Positions 52,369 to 60,581 of a DNA stretch of 64,000 nucleotides are shown one piece after another. Location of the stretch: contig DASRJE010000198.1 of NCBI GenBank assembly GCA_035649635.1, positions 124,001 through 188,000 of the forward strand. The letters are read 5' to 3'. The notes under the pieces are model-generated. The model made no database searches and was not told where the DNA came from. It worked only from the letters and a program-made list of their open reading frames with translations. Positions within the stretch are counted from its first letter, which is position 1, and every line of letters begins with the position of its first letter. This DNA comes from Gp6-AA40 sp035649635. GTDB lineage: Bacteria > Acidobacteriota > Vicinamibacteria > Vicinamibacterales > UBA2999. The translations under genes and the position numbers were made by a program.

Positions 52369-54152
52369 TCTTCTCTCGACAACGCATCGCCTGGTTCGTC
52401 TGGACAGTTCTTCTCGTGGCGTCGCTGGCGGCGGTCAGGGCGCTGAATCAGCGCGCGGTTCTCGCCTTGCCCGACGATGAAGGCGCCGGCATGCGCTTTG
52501 GGTTCCGTCTGGAGGAATCTGCCAGAAAGCGGGGAGTCGACTTCGTCCACGAGGGTCCGACTTTCGACTCCAGGCTCGACCACATCATGCCGCAGGTCGC
52601 ATCGACGGGCGCCGCGGTAGCGGTCGCTGACTTCGATCGCGATGGGTGGCAGGACTTTTACGTCACCAACAGCCGTGAGGGAAGTTTCAACCGGCTGTAT
52701 CGCAATCAGGGTGACGGCACGTTCAAAGACGTCGCGACGTCGGTTGGCCTGGCAGACGTGAACCGTCGCGAGACCGGTGTCTCGATGGGCGCGGTCTGGG
52801 GCGACTTCGACAATGACGGCTGGGAGGATCTGTTCCTCTATCGCTATGGCAAGCCCGAGCTATTTCGCAACGACGGCGGACGCGCGTTCGTTCCTGCCGG
52901 CACAGGGCTTCCTGGCTGGGTGAATGCCAACGCGGCGACGTGGCTCGATTACGACCGGGACGGGCGCCTGGATCTGTTTCTCGCCGGCTACTGGCCCGAT
53001 GGTATCGATCTCTGGAAGCTGGAGACCACCAGGATCATGCCCGAGAGCTTCGAGTATGCGAACAACGGTGGGCGCAAGTACCTGCTGCACAATCGCGGAA
53101 ACGGATCCTTCGAAGACGTGACGAGCGCGCTCGGCATTACCAGCCGTCGATGGACGCTTGCTGTGACAGCCGCCGATCTGTTCGGCACCGGCTATCCCGA
53201 TCTCTTCCTCGCGAACGACTACGGTGTATCCGAGCTGTTCGCCAATCACGAGGGGAAGCGCTACGAAGATGTCGCGGGGGAGACCGGCGTCGGGCGTGCG
53301 CCGAAGAGCGGTATGAATGCGTCGCTCGGCGATGTCTTCAACGACGGCCGTCTGTCGATCTACAAGACCAACATCTCTGAACCGGGCGTGCTCGTGCAGG
53401 GCAACGATCTCTGGGTGCCGAAGTCGGCAGGTCCGGGACGGTCAGAGTTCCAGAACATGGCAACGACCATGGGGGTCGATCTGGGCGGGTGGAGTTGGGG
53501 GGCGCAGTTCGGCGACCTCAACAACGACGGCACGCAAGACATTTATCTCGTCAACGGCTACATCTCCGCCGGCGAGCGAAGCAGTTACTGGTATGACTTC
53601 GCCGTCATCGCCGTGGGGCACAGCTCGATCATTGGCGATGCGACCAACTGGCCGGCGATGCAAGGTCGCAGCCTGTCGGGTTACCAGCGCAAGCGAGTCT
53701 GGATCAACGACGGCTCCGGCAGTTTCACTGATGTTGCCCAGGCGGTCGGCGCCACCGACACGAATGATGGTCGCGCCGTGGCGCTGGCGGACCTGCGCAA
53801 CACTGGCGCGCTCGATGTCATCGTTGCCAACCAGCGCGGTCCGCTGTTGATTTACGAGAACCATATCGCTCCGGGACGCCATTGGGTTCAGTTCGAGCTC
53901 GAAGGCGCGGCCAGCAACCGCAGCGCGATCGGTGCTCGCGTGGAGGTGTACTGGAACGGACACGTGCAGGCTCAAGAAGTGACCGCGGCAACCGGGTTCA
54001 GCGCCCAGAACCAACGCTGGCTGCACTACGGCCTGGGCGACGCGCGCACAATCGATCGCGTCGTCATTCGGTGGCCGTCAGGGAAGCGGGAGACGATCGA
54101 GAGCCCGCAGATCGACATGCGGCACCACGTGAAGGAATCCGATGGCCGGTGA
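52365..54152 (+). CDS. CRTAC1-family protein (FG-GAP repeats + ASPIC/UnbV)
   Basis: The protein has 595 residues with an N-terminal signal or anchor (FVWTVLLVASLAAVRAL). FG-GAP/VCBS repeats show calcium-type loops: DFDRDGWQDFYVTNS, DFDNDGWEDLFLYR, DYDRDGRLDLFLAG and DLNNDGTQDIYLVNG. The C-terminal ASPIC/UnbV domain reads SNRSAIGARVEVYWNG, ATGFSAQNQRWLHYGLGDA and VVIRWPSGKRE. Such proteins are exported and often cell-surface. The start overlaps the previous stop (ATGA), and its 3' end overlaps the RnfD-like gene by 11 bp. Confidence 0.92.
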   Translation: MIFSRQRIAWFVWTVLLVASLAAVRALNQRAVLALPDDEGAGMRFGFRLEESARKRGVDFVHEGPTFDSRLDHIMPQVASTGAAVAVADFDRDGWQDFYVTNSREGSFNRLYRNQGDGTFKDVATSVGLADVNRRETGVSMGAVWGDFDNDGWEDLFLYRYGKPELFRNDGGRAFVPAGTGLPGWVNANAATWLDYDRDGRLDLFLAGYWPDGIDLWKLETTRIMPESFEYANNGGRKYLLHNRGNGSFEDVTSALGITSRRWTLAVTAADLFGTGYPDLFLANDYGVSELFANHEGKRYEDVAGETGVGRAPKSGMNASLGDVFNDGRLSIYKTNISEPGVLVQGNDLWVPKSAGPGRSEFQNMATTMGVDLGGWSWGAQFGDLNNDGTQDIYLVNGYISAGERSSYWYDFAVIAVGHSSIIGDATNWPAMQGRSLSGYQRKRVWINDGSGSFTDVAQAVGATDTNDGRAVALADLRNTGALDVIVANQRGPLLIYENHIAPGRHWVQFELEGAASNRSAIGARVEVYWNGHVQAQEVTAATGFSAQNQRWLHYGLGDARTIDRVVIRWPSGKRETIESPQIDMRHHVKESDGR

Positions 54153-54975
54153 AGTGAACGCGTTATCGACGGCTGAACAGGTGCCGAGACGAGGTGCGCG
54201 CGCGCTGACGATCGACAACCGCTTTCTGCCGCCCATCCTGATCACATGCATTCTGCTGGGCGCTAATCTGTCGTTCGGCATCCTCGAAGGCTGGGAACGC
54301 ACCGGATTGGCAATCGTGGTGGCGATCGGGACCGAGCTCGTGCTCGGACGCATCACTTACGGCAAGTGGCCCCACCCGGCCAGCGCCTACATCAGCGGAA
54401 TCAGCGCGGGCATCCTCATCCGGTCTCCCTTCTGGTGGCCGTACTTCTTCACCAGCTTCATCTCCATCCTGTCCAAATACGTCCTGCGCCTCAAGGGGCG
54501 GCACATCTGGAATCCGACCAACTTCGGCGTCAGCGCGATGGTGCTGCTGTCTCCGGCGACCGTGACGGTCCTGAGTATTCAGTGGGGCAACGCAGTGGCG
54601 CCGATGGCCGTGATCTGGTTGCTCGGCGCGGTTATCGTGTGGCGCGTCGGGCGTGCGCACATTTCCGCGACCTACGTCATCGCGTTCCTGGTGTTTTCTT
54701 TCGTCCGCAGCGCAGTCACCGGCACCCCGTGGCTCGCGGCGGTCGCGCCGATCACCGGACCGATGTACCAGCTCTTCATCTTCTTCATGATCACGGATCC
54801 GAAGACTACGGTTCGATCGAAGCGAGGCCAATGCGTGGTCGTGGTCATTGTCGCGTTCGTCGAGATGCTGATGCGCCTGGCAGAGATTCTGTACGCTCCC
54901 TTCTATGCCCTCTTCCTAGTTGGTTCGACCGCGATGGTTGCCGAGATCGTCCGCGACGGACGCCGGCAGGCCTGA
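54142..54975 (+). CDS. RnfD/NqrB-like membrane protein
   Basis: The protein has 277 residues with eight or nine helices. It resembles the RnfD/NqrB fold: GKWPHPASAYISGISAGILI, GRHIWNPTNFGVSA (family N-P-[TS]-x-[FV]-G), and FFMITDPKTTVRSKRGQ. RnfD and NqrB carry covalent FMN on a Thr in S-G-A-T; that motif is not visible here, so ion pumping through this cofactor is doubtful. No other rnf/nqr subunits are nearby. Translational overlap with two CRTAC1 proteins suggests a dedicated complex. Confidence 0.8.
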   Translation: MAGEVNALSTAEQVPRRGARALTIDNRFLPPILITCILLGANLSFGILEGWERTGLAIVVAIGTELVLGRITYGKWPHPASAYISGISAGILIRSPFWWPYFFTSFISILSKYVLRLKGRHIWNPTNFGVSAMVLLSPATVTVLSIQWGNAVAPMAVIWLLGAVIVWRVGRAHISATYVIAFLVFSFVRSAVTGTPWLAAVAPITGPMYQLFIFFMITDPKTTVRSKRGQCVVVVIVAFVEMLMRLAEILYAPFYALFLVGSTAMVAEIVRDGRRQA

Positions 54976-55048
54976 ACCACTCACCTCAGACTCAGGCCCG
55001 GCCGGTCTAGCGCCCTGCCGCGCCCAGCCAACATGACCTGCCAGTCCC

Positions 55049-55078
55049 TTGCAGCGAGGAACGGTCGAGGTCTATATA
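55049..55078 (+). promoter_or_regulatory. Candidate sigma70-type promoter before the hybrid kinase
   Basis: TTGCAG (55049-55054) and TATATA (55073-55078) are separated by 18 bases, giving a leader of about 145 bases to the kinase ATG. The remaining 54976-55230 gap contains a short agaggagtctct palindrome near 55172 and nothing else recognised. Confidence 0.4.
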
Positions 55079-55230
55079 TGTGCCGCTGTCCAAATCCGGG
55101 TCTCCAGGCGTTAGTACGAAGCGCGGTCGCTCTGGTCTCCTGCCGGTGAGATTCCGTGCGATGCGCCGGAGAGAGGAGTCTCTTTGAATCACGGCCCTCG
55201 GTCTCCGACCAGGCTCCCGGTCGGATCGTC

Positions 55231-56877
55231 ATGAACCTGGACGTTGTTTGGATTGGTATTGCAGTACTGGCGGTCGTCGGCATCGGCCTCGCGCTCCTCG
55301 TTCTCAGCTATGCGTCAGAGCTCAGGCGGACGAGGGAAACGTTGCGCGAGGCTCGCGAGCGCATGTCGTCGGCTCTCGCATCGCTCGGCGTGGGGGCGTG
55401 GGAGGTCGAGGTCCGTACACGCGTGGTGGTCTGGGGCGAGAATGCTGCCGCGCTGCTGGCGTCATCGCCCGATCCCATCCGCACCGTCGATGACATCGTC
55501 AATCGGATGCATCCCGACGATCGCCCTGTCGCGATGTCGGCTATCGAGCGTGCCATCGCTGCGCGGACCACGTTTGACGTCGAGTCGCGGGTCATCCTGC
55601 CGGACGGCGGCATCAGGTGGATGCGCAATGCCGGACGCATGATCGCTGGTGAGGCGCCTGGATCCGGGCGCCTGATCGGGGTCACCACGGATGTGACGAG
55701 CCGGCACGTCCTCGAGGCGCAGTTTCTCCAGGCGCAGAAAATGGAGGCGATTGGACAGCTCGCCGGAGGCGTTGCACACGACTTCAACAACCTGCTCACC
55801 GCGATTCTTGGCTACTCCACGCTCGTCAAGGAGGGGTTGACGGATCCCGTGCCCCGGCGAAACGTCGACGAGGTGATTAAAGCCGCCACACGGGCTACGG
55901 CGCTGACGAAGCAGTTGCTGGCTTTCAGCCGGCAAGAGGTACTGGCGGTTGTCGTCCTGAACGCGAACGACATCATCCAGGACTTACTCGACATGCTTCG
56001 CCGTCTGATCGGAGAGCACATCGCATTGACGACGACGCTCGCCGACGATCTGGAGGGGATTCGAAGCGATCGCGGACAGCTCGAACAGGTCATTGTGAAC
56101 CTGATTCTCAACGCCCGCGACGCGATGCCCCAGGGCGGCTCGATTCGGATCGAGACGACGAATGTGCGAATCGATTCGGAGGTATTTGCGCAAGGCGGTC
56201 GAATCCCGACTGGTGAGTACGTGTTGCTGGCGGTCCACGATTCTGGCGTTGGCATCAGCGATGCCGTTCGCCGCCGATTGTTTCAGCCGTTCTTCACGAC
56301 GAAGGACCGTGGGAAGGGAACGGGTCTCGGGCTGGCGACGGTATTTGGAATCGTGTCCGCCGGCCACGGATACATCAGCGTCGAGAGTGAGACCGGCAAG
56401 GGCGCCGTGTTCCGGGTGTACTGGCCGCGAATCGTGAGCCCCGAGCGCGAACGCCAGACATGGACGACCGAGCCGGAGAGTCAGCGAGCCACATCGACAC
56501 GCTCGTCCGTGCTCATTGTCGAGGACGAGGAAGCCGTTCGTTACCTCTCGCGAGTCATCCTCGAGCGCGCCGGATACCGTGTGTTCGAGGCCGGGACACC
56601 CGACCAGGCTGAATCAGTGTTGTCAAAAGCCGGACCAGTCGATGTGCTGATTGCCGACGTCATGCTGCCCGGCGGGCGCGGGCCGGAGCTCTTCGAACGC
56701 TTACGCCCACGGTATCCAGGGCTCCGCGTCGTGTTCATGTCCGGTTACTTCGACGAAGCCATTCCCGAAGTGACCCAGGTCGATCCCGCCATGCGTTTCC
56801 TTCAGAAACCGTTCGTCGCCGAAGCCCTCCTCGGCCATGTGGCAGATCTGCTCGCGGCCGCCAGCGCAGCGCGGTGA
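55231..56877 (+). CDS. Hybrid sensor histidine kinase with receiver domain
   Basis: The protein has 548 residues from ATG 55231. One N-terminal membrane helix (5-27), a PAS domain (about 45-160), HisKA with phospho-His183 in GGVAHDFNNLLTAILGY, HATPase_c with VNLILNARDAM (N box), HDSGVGISD (G1) and GKGTGLGLATVFGIV (G2), then a receiver domain with phospho-Asp near 476 in VLIADVMLPGG and the KPF lysine. No output domain, so it needs a partner regulator. The frame extends upstream to 55156, but the membrane helix starts at 55231. Confidence 0.92.
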   Translation: MNLDVVWIGIAVLAVVGIGLALLVLSYASELRRTRETLREARERMSSALASLGVGAWEVEVRTRVVVWGENAAALLASSPDPIRTVDDIVNRMHPDDRPVAMSAIERAIAARTTFDVESRVILPDGGIRWMRNAGRMIAGEAPGSGRLIGVTTDVTSRHVLEAQFLQAQKMEAIGQLAGGVAHDFNNLLTAILGYSTLVKEGLTDPVPRRNVDEVIKAATRATALTKQLLAFSRQEVLAVVVLNANDIIQDLLDMLRRLIGEHIALTTTLADDLEGIRSDRGQLEQVIVNLILNARDAMPQGGSIRIETTNVRIDSEVFAQGGRIPTGEYVLLAVHDSGVGISDAVRRRLFQPFFTTKDRGKGTGLGLATVFGIVSAGHGYISVESETGKGAVFRVYWPRIVSPERERQTWTTEPESQRATSTRSSVLIVEDEEAVRYLSRVILERAGYRVFEAGTPDQAESVLSKAGPVDVLIADVMLPGGRGPELFERLRPRYPGLRVVFMSGYFDEAIPEVTQVDPAMRFLQKPFVAEALLGHVADLLAAASAAR

Positions 56878-57695
56878 TAAAAGTGGCGCAGGTAAGCCTG
56901 GTCGGTGAATGGAGCCCGCGGTATCACGAGGACCAACCCGATCGAATTCCCGGGCCGGAACTGGGTGACTACACAGGTCTGCCGATCACCGACGGTGCGC
57001 GTCTCGCCGCCGAGACGTGGAATGCTTCGCGACTCACGCTTCCCGAGCACCAGTGCAAGGTCCACATCTCGCCATACATCTATCGCGGGCCGTTGATGTT
57101 TCGGGTGTGGGAAGAGAAGGATCCGCGTACCCAGAAAGTTGTGGCCATCAAGAACTACATCAACACGTACGAGCAGGAGCGAACGATCTGGATGGATGGG
57201 CGGCCCCACCCACCGGAATGGGCCCCGCACACATGGCAGGGATTCTCGACGGGACGCTGGGAGGGAAACATCCTCGTGGTGACCACCACCCACATCAAGC
57301 AGGAGTGGATCCGCCGCAATGGTGTTCCCAACAGTGAGAAGTCGACGATGATCGAGCACTTCATCCGGCACGGCAATGTGCTCACTCACGTCGTGTTCTG
57401 GGATGATCCTGTGTACCTGACCGAGCCGCTCATTCGGAATGAGGAATTCGTCCTGAGCGAGCGGCCCGGAGGAGAGTGGCTCTGGCCGTGCGAGTACGTC
57501 GAGGAGGTTGCCGAGCGTCCGCGCGATGAAGTACCGCATTACCTGCCGGGAAAGAGTCCCTTCATCGGCGACTTCGCCTACCGTTATGGCATTCCACTCG
57601 ACGCGGCCAACGGCGGCGCGGAGACGATGTATCCCGAGTACATCGAGAAGCTGCGCAAATTGCCGCCACCCAGGAAACCTGTCATCCAACCCTGA
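56874..57695 (+). CDS. WGDPD-related protein (subgroup B) lacking a signal peptide
   Basis: The protein has 273 residues; the only plausible start, GTG 56874, overlaps the kinase stop. Blocks are LVGEWSPRYHEDQPDRIPGP, LPEHQCKVHISPYIYRGP, WMDGRPHPP, STGRWEGNILVVTTTH and WPCEYVEE. The R-W-E-G-N-x-L-V-V-x-T-T element aligns with the WGDPD family, and there are exactly two Cys. The sequence begins where a mature domain would, with no hydrophobic leader. It may be truncated by recombination, or cytosolic, or the start may be wrong. Confidence 0.72.
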   Translation: MIKVAQVSLVGEWSPRYHEDQPDRIPGPELGDYTGLPITDGARLAAETWNASRLTLPEHQCKVHISPYIYRGPLMFRVWEEKDPRTQKVVAIKNYINTYEQERTIWMDGRPHPPEWAPHTWQGFSTGRWEGNILVVTTTHIKQEWIRRNGVPNSEKSTMIEHFIRHGNVLTHVVFWDDPVYLTEPLIRNEEFVLSERPGGEWLWPCEYVEEVAERPRDEVPHYLPGKSPFIGDFAYRYGIPLDAANGGAETMYPEYIEKLRKLPPPRKPVIQP

Positions 57696-57711
57696 GCGAA
57701 CGGCGAAAACC

Positions 57712-58685
57712 TTGGCGACATACTCACGAGCGGTGATGACCGCCCTGGCATTGATCGGCGCCGTCGCGGCCAGCGTCGGCACGGCGTCGCAGGACTTCGC
57801 CGTGATTCCTCCTTGGGGCGCCAGCGGTGACATCCAAAGTTTTCACGTACAGGGGAACGTCCACCTGCTTGTCGGCGCGGGCGGGAACATCGCCGTGCAA
57901 GTCGGAGACGAGGGTGTCCTTATTGTCGATACCGGCCTCGCACGTCACGCCGACAACGTGCTCGCGGCGATACGCAAGCTATCGGACACGCCGATTCGCT
58001 ACGTCATCAACACGCACTTTCACCCGGACCATACTGGTGGGAACGAGATCATCGGCAAGGCCGGCAGGGCAACCCGATGCCGATCGTCGCTCACGAGAAT
58101 GTCCTGAAGCGGATGAGTGCACCGACGGGGCAAGTCTCGCCAACGCCGGTCGCCGCGTGGCCGACGAGCTCGTACGTCAAGCAGTCCAAGGATTTCTTCT
58201 TCAACGAAGAGCCGGTGATGGTCTATCACGACGAAGCCGGCCACACTGATGGTGATTCGATCGTGCTGTTCCGCAAGTCTGACGTCCTGGTGGCGGGCGA
58301 TGTATTCGTGACGACGAGCTACCCGGTGATCGATCTCGCGAATGGTGGTGGTGTCCAGGGCGTGATTGATGGCCTCAATCGCTTGCTCGACTTCGCCGTG
58401 CCGAAGCACGAGCAGGAGGGCGGAACCTACGTCATTGCCGGTCATGGTCGGATCGGCGATGAAGCAGATGTGCTCGAGTATCGCGACATGGTCACCATCG
58501 TTCGCGATCGCATCAAGGATGCCATTGCGCGCGGGCTCACGTTGCCGCAAGTGCAGGCTAGTCGTCCGACACTGGACTACGACCGGCACTATGGCGCCGA
58601 CAGCGGCCCATGGACGACGGCGATGTTCGTCGAAGCTATCTACCGGGATTTGTCGAAGCAGATGAAGGCGCCGAGTCGACGGTGA
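57712..58685 (+). pseudogene. Metallo-beta-lactamase-fold hydrolase, frameshifted
   Basis: The first part (start TTG 57712, or GTG/ATG at 57733/57736) has a signal peptide and the metal motif INTHFHPDHTGGNEIIGKAG. Homology then continues in another frame from about 58065: GNPMPIVAHENVLKRM, GHTDGDSIVLF, VLVAGDVFV and VIAGHGRIGDE. The shift corresponds to loss of one base near ccggcagggcaacccg. Together the parts give about 320 residues, a normal length for secreted glyoxalase-II/quorum-quenching-like hydrolases. It could be a true lesion or a sequencing error. A WGDPD-related gene lies on either side. Confidence 0.8.
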
Positions 58686-58693
58686 GGAGGCGG

Positions 58694-59539
58694 ATGAATC
58701 ATCGAATGGGCTGCTGCTATCGACCCGGCGCGGCGATCGCGATTGCTGTCGTTTCAGTCTTGACGGGCACTCTCGTGTCTGGCCAGCAGGCGTCTCCGCC
58801 ACAGTCGCCTCGCAGCCTCGCACCGATCGACCTCGCGGGGTATTGGGTATCGATCGTGAACGAGGACTGGCGTTGGCGAATGATGACGCCACCGAAGGGT
58901 GATTATGCGAGCCTGCCGTTGACGCCTCAGGCACGCAAGGTCGCCGACAGCTGGGACTACGAGAAGGAACGAGGCACTGAAGAGGCCTGCAGGCCGTTTG
59001 GCGTCGGCGGCATCATGCGGATGCCGGGACGTCTTCACATCAGCTGGGCAGACGATGTCACGCTCAAGGTCGAGACCGATGCCGGCACGCAGACGCGAAT
59101 GCTGTACTTCGATGGCCGCGGAGCGAGCGGCCCGCGAACGTGGCAAGGCCATTCCAATGCCACCTGGGAGTTCGCCGGCCAGCGAGGTAGTGCCGATCGC
59201 AACAACATTCCGACAGGCGGAGGACGGGGGCGCGGCCGTGACGGACAGGTAAGTACGTCGCAGGGCGGCTCGCTCAGTGTCGTGACGACGAACATGCGCG
59301 CCGGTCATCTTCGCAAGAACGGCGTCCCCTACAGCGAGAACGCCTCGATCGAGGAGTACTTCGATCGCTTGACGTATCCCAACGGCGACGTCATCCTGGT
59401 CGTGCGCACGTCGGTCGAAGATCCGCTGTATCTTCAGATGCCGTTTCTGACCAGCTCGAACTTCAAGCTCGAACGGGACGGGTCGAAGTGGAAGCCGACA
59501 CCATGTGCCATCGACCCGCCCATCGTGTTGCCGAAGTAG
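58694..59539 (+). CDS. Secreted WGDPD-related protein (subgroup B)
   Basis: The protein has 281 residues from ATG 58694 with GAGGAGG upstream. The signal peptide AIAIAVVSVLTGTLVSGQQ is followed by LAPIDLAGYWVSIVNEDWRW. It shares with the gene at 56874 the region VVTTNMRAGHLRKNGVPYSE (there ...IRRNGVPNSE), then EDPLYLQMPF. The mature chain has two Cys (EEAC, PTPC). A Gly/Arg-rich insert lies mid-protein. The TAG stop is part of a REP-like hairpin, and one base of it begins the next gene. Function is unknown. Confidence 0.8.
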   Translation: MNHRMGCCYRPGAAIAIAVVSVLTGTLVSGQQASPPQSPRSLAPIDLAGYWVSIVNEDWRWRMMTPPKGDYASLPLTPQARKVADSWDYEKERGTEEACRPFGVGGIMRMPGRLHISWADDVTLKVETDAGTQTRMLYFDGRGASGPRTWQGHSNATWEFAGQRGSADRNNIPTGGGRGRGRDGQVSTSQGGSLSVVTTNMRAGHLRKNGVPYSENASIEEYFDRLTYPNGDVILVVRTSVEDPLYLQMPFLTSSNFKLERDGSKWKPTPCAIDPPIVLPK

Positions 59540-59558
59540 TGTCCGGCTTTAGCCGGCC
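59536..59558 (+). repeat. REP-like GTAG hairpin, copy 12 (stop and start codons inside)
   Basis: GTAGT-GTCCGGC-TTTA-GCCGGCC. TAG (59537-59539) ends the WGDPD-related gene and GTG (59539-59541) is the only start for the HTH fragment downstream. Compare 48812. Confidence 0.85.
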
Positions 59559-59838
59559 GGCGATCACCGAGCGCATCCTTCGGACAGCCGCGCAGGTGGC
59601 CCAGGATTTCGAAGCGATTGATCGCCCGGAGCGACTCAGTCGCCGTGAGATCGAGACGCTGCGCCTGATGGGGGGCGGGCACAGCAACCGGGAGATTGCG
59701 GATGCCTTCGGAACGACGGAGGGCACGGTCAAGAATCATGTATCGAACATCTTGCTGAAGCTCGGCGTGAAATCGCGCACGCAGGCAGTGCTGAAAGGCA
59801 TGGAACTCGGCTACCTGGGCTCGCAACGCCGGTCGTGA
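59539..59838 (+). CDS. LuxR/NarL-type HTH fragment lacking a receiver domain
   Basis: The encoded 99 residues contain a complete LuxR-type HTH: LSRREIETLRLMGGGHSNRE, IADAFGTTEGTVKNHVSNIL and LKLGVKSRTQAVLKGMELGYL. The preceding helix ERILRTAAQVAQDFEAI resembles the linker after a NarL receiver domain, but the receiver itself is missing; its place is taken by a REP-like hairpin. It may be a relic or a minimal DNA-binding protein. The stop overlaps the DUF1810 start (GTGA). Confidence 0.7.
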   Translation: MSGFSRPAITERILRTAAQVAQDFEAIDRPERLSRREIETLRLMGGGHSNREIADAFGTTEGTVKNHVSNILLKLGVKSRTQAVLKGMELGYLGSQRRS

Positions 59839-60332
59839 CAGACATGCCGTCGTCCAGGCTGCAACGATTCAAAGATGCGCAGGACCAGCCGATGGCGGGC
59901 TTCGAATCGGCGCTCGCGGAGATCCGTGCGGGAGGGAAGCGGAGCCACTGGATTTGGTACGTCTTCCCTCAGCTGGCCGGTATGGGCCACTCCGCGATGT
60001 CGCAGACATACGGTCTCGACGGGATTGAGGAAGCCCAAGACTACCTTCGCGATCCGCTTTTGCGTTCGCGCCTTCTGACGATCAGCGCCGCCGTTGCTGA
60101 ACAGGTCGACCAGTCGGCACGTCCGACGCTCGGAAGAGTGATGGGTGCGTCGATCGACGTGGCGAAGCTCGTGTCGTCGATGACGTTGTTTGGAGCGATC
60201 GCCAAGCGGCTGCATGCCGCTGAAGCGCTGGACGAGTACGCGTCGATCGCGAAAGTGGCGGAGAGAATTCTGGTGGCGGCAGCCGCTGAGGGATACCCCT
60301 CCTGTCAGTTCACGCTAAAACGACTTCGATGA
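59835..60332 (+). CDS. DUF1810 family protein
   Basis: The protein has 165 residues, start GTG overlapping the previous stop. It matches DUF1810 throughout: LQRFKDAQDQPMAGFESALA, GGKRSHWIWYVFPQLAGMGH, SAMSQTYGLDGIEEAQDYL, FGAIAKRLHAAEAL and the C-terminal segment with CQFTLKRL. The family is soluble, of unknown biochemical function. Confidence 0.92.
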   Translation: MTDMPSSRLQRFKDAQDQPMAGFESALAEIRAGGKRSHWIWYVFPQLAGMGHSAMSQTYGLDGIEEAQDYLRDPLLRSRLLTISAAVAEQVDQSARPTLGRVMGASIDVAKLVSSMTLFGAIAKRLHAAEALDEYASIAKVAERILVAAAAEGYPSCQFTLKRLR

Positions 60333-60369
60333 TCCGCTACAACGAACCAGCCTTCGCTCGCCTCGCGAG

Positions 60370-60430
60370 CTACGGCAGTGCGCCCTAGCGTTGGCGAAGC
60401 TGGAGCCCCGAGTCCCGAGTCCCGAGCCGA
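60370..60430. repeat. CGCGAGCTACGG hairpin plus CCCGAGTCC tract
   Basis: CCTTCGC...GCGAAGC arms flank gcgagctacggcagtgcgcc, followed by gccccgagtcccgagtcccg. This combines two of the window's dispersed repeat types in the gap between DUF1810 and the second toxin-antitoxin pair. Confidence 0.6.
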
Positions 60431-60527
60431 TGACGCGCAGCTCACCCCGTGTCAGCAGCATGGGCCCGATGACGGCGTGCCAAGCGGCCCTGCCTAGAGT
60501 CCGAAGCGCCAGCTCGGCTGCTGGACG

Positions 60528-60581
60528 GCATCACAGCATCACGATCTAGACATCAACGCATCACGTCGATATCATCATGAT
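60528..60581 (+). promoter_or_regulatory. Possible operator of the second vapBC
   Basis: Three GCATCAC direct repeats (60528-60534, 60536-60542, 60558-60564) and a palindromic ATCATGAT (60574-60581) lie directly before the antitoxin GTG start. Antitoxin-toxin complexes commonly bind such repeats. No ribosome site is evident. Confidence 0.4.

Noticed and set aside
54142..54975. Functional Rnf/Nqr complex
   Set aside because: Only a D/B-type subunit is present, without the S-G-A-T flavin site and without partner subunits.
54976..55230. A tRNA or small RNA in the gap before the kinase
   Set aside because: No cloverleaf or strong stem-terminator structure was found; only a weak promoter-like pair was kept.
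58050..58080. Programmed frameshift in the MBL-fold gene
   Set aside because: No slippery heptamer, stimulatory hairpin or internal ribosome site fits. A one-base indel is simpler.
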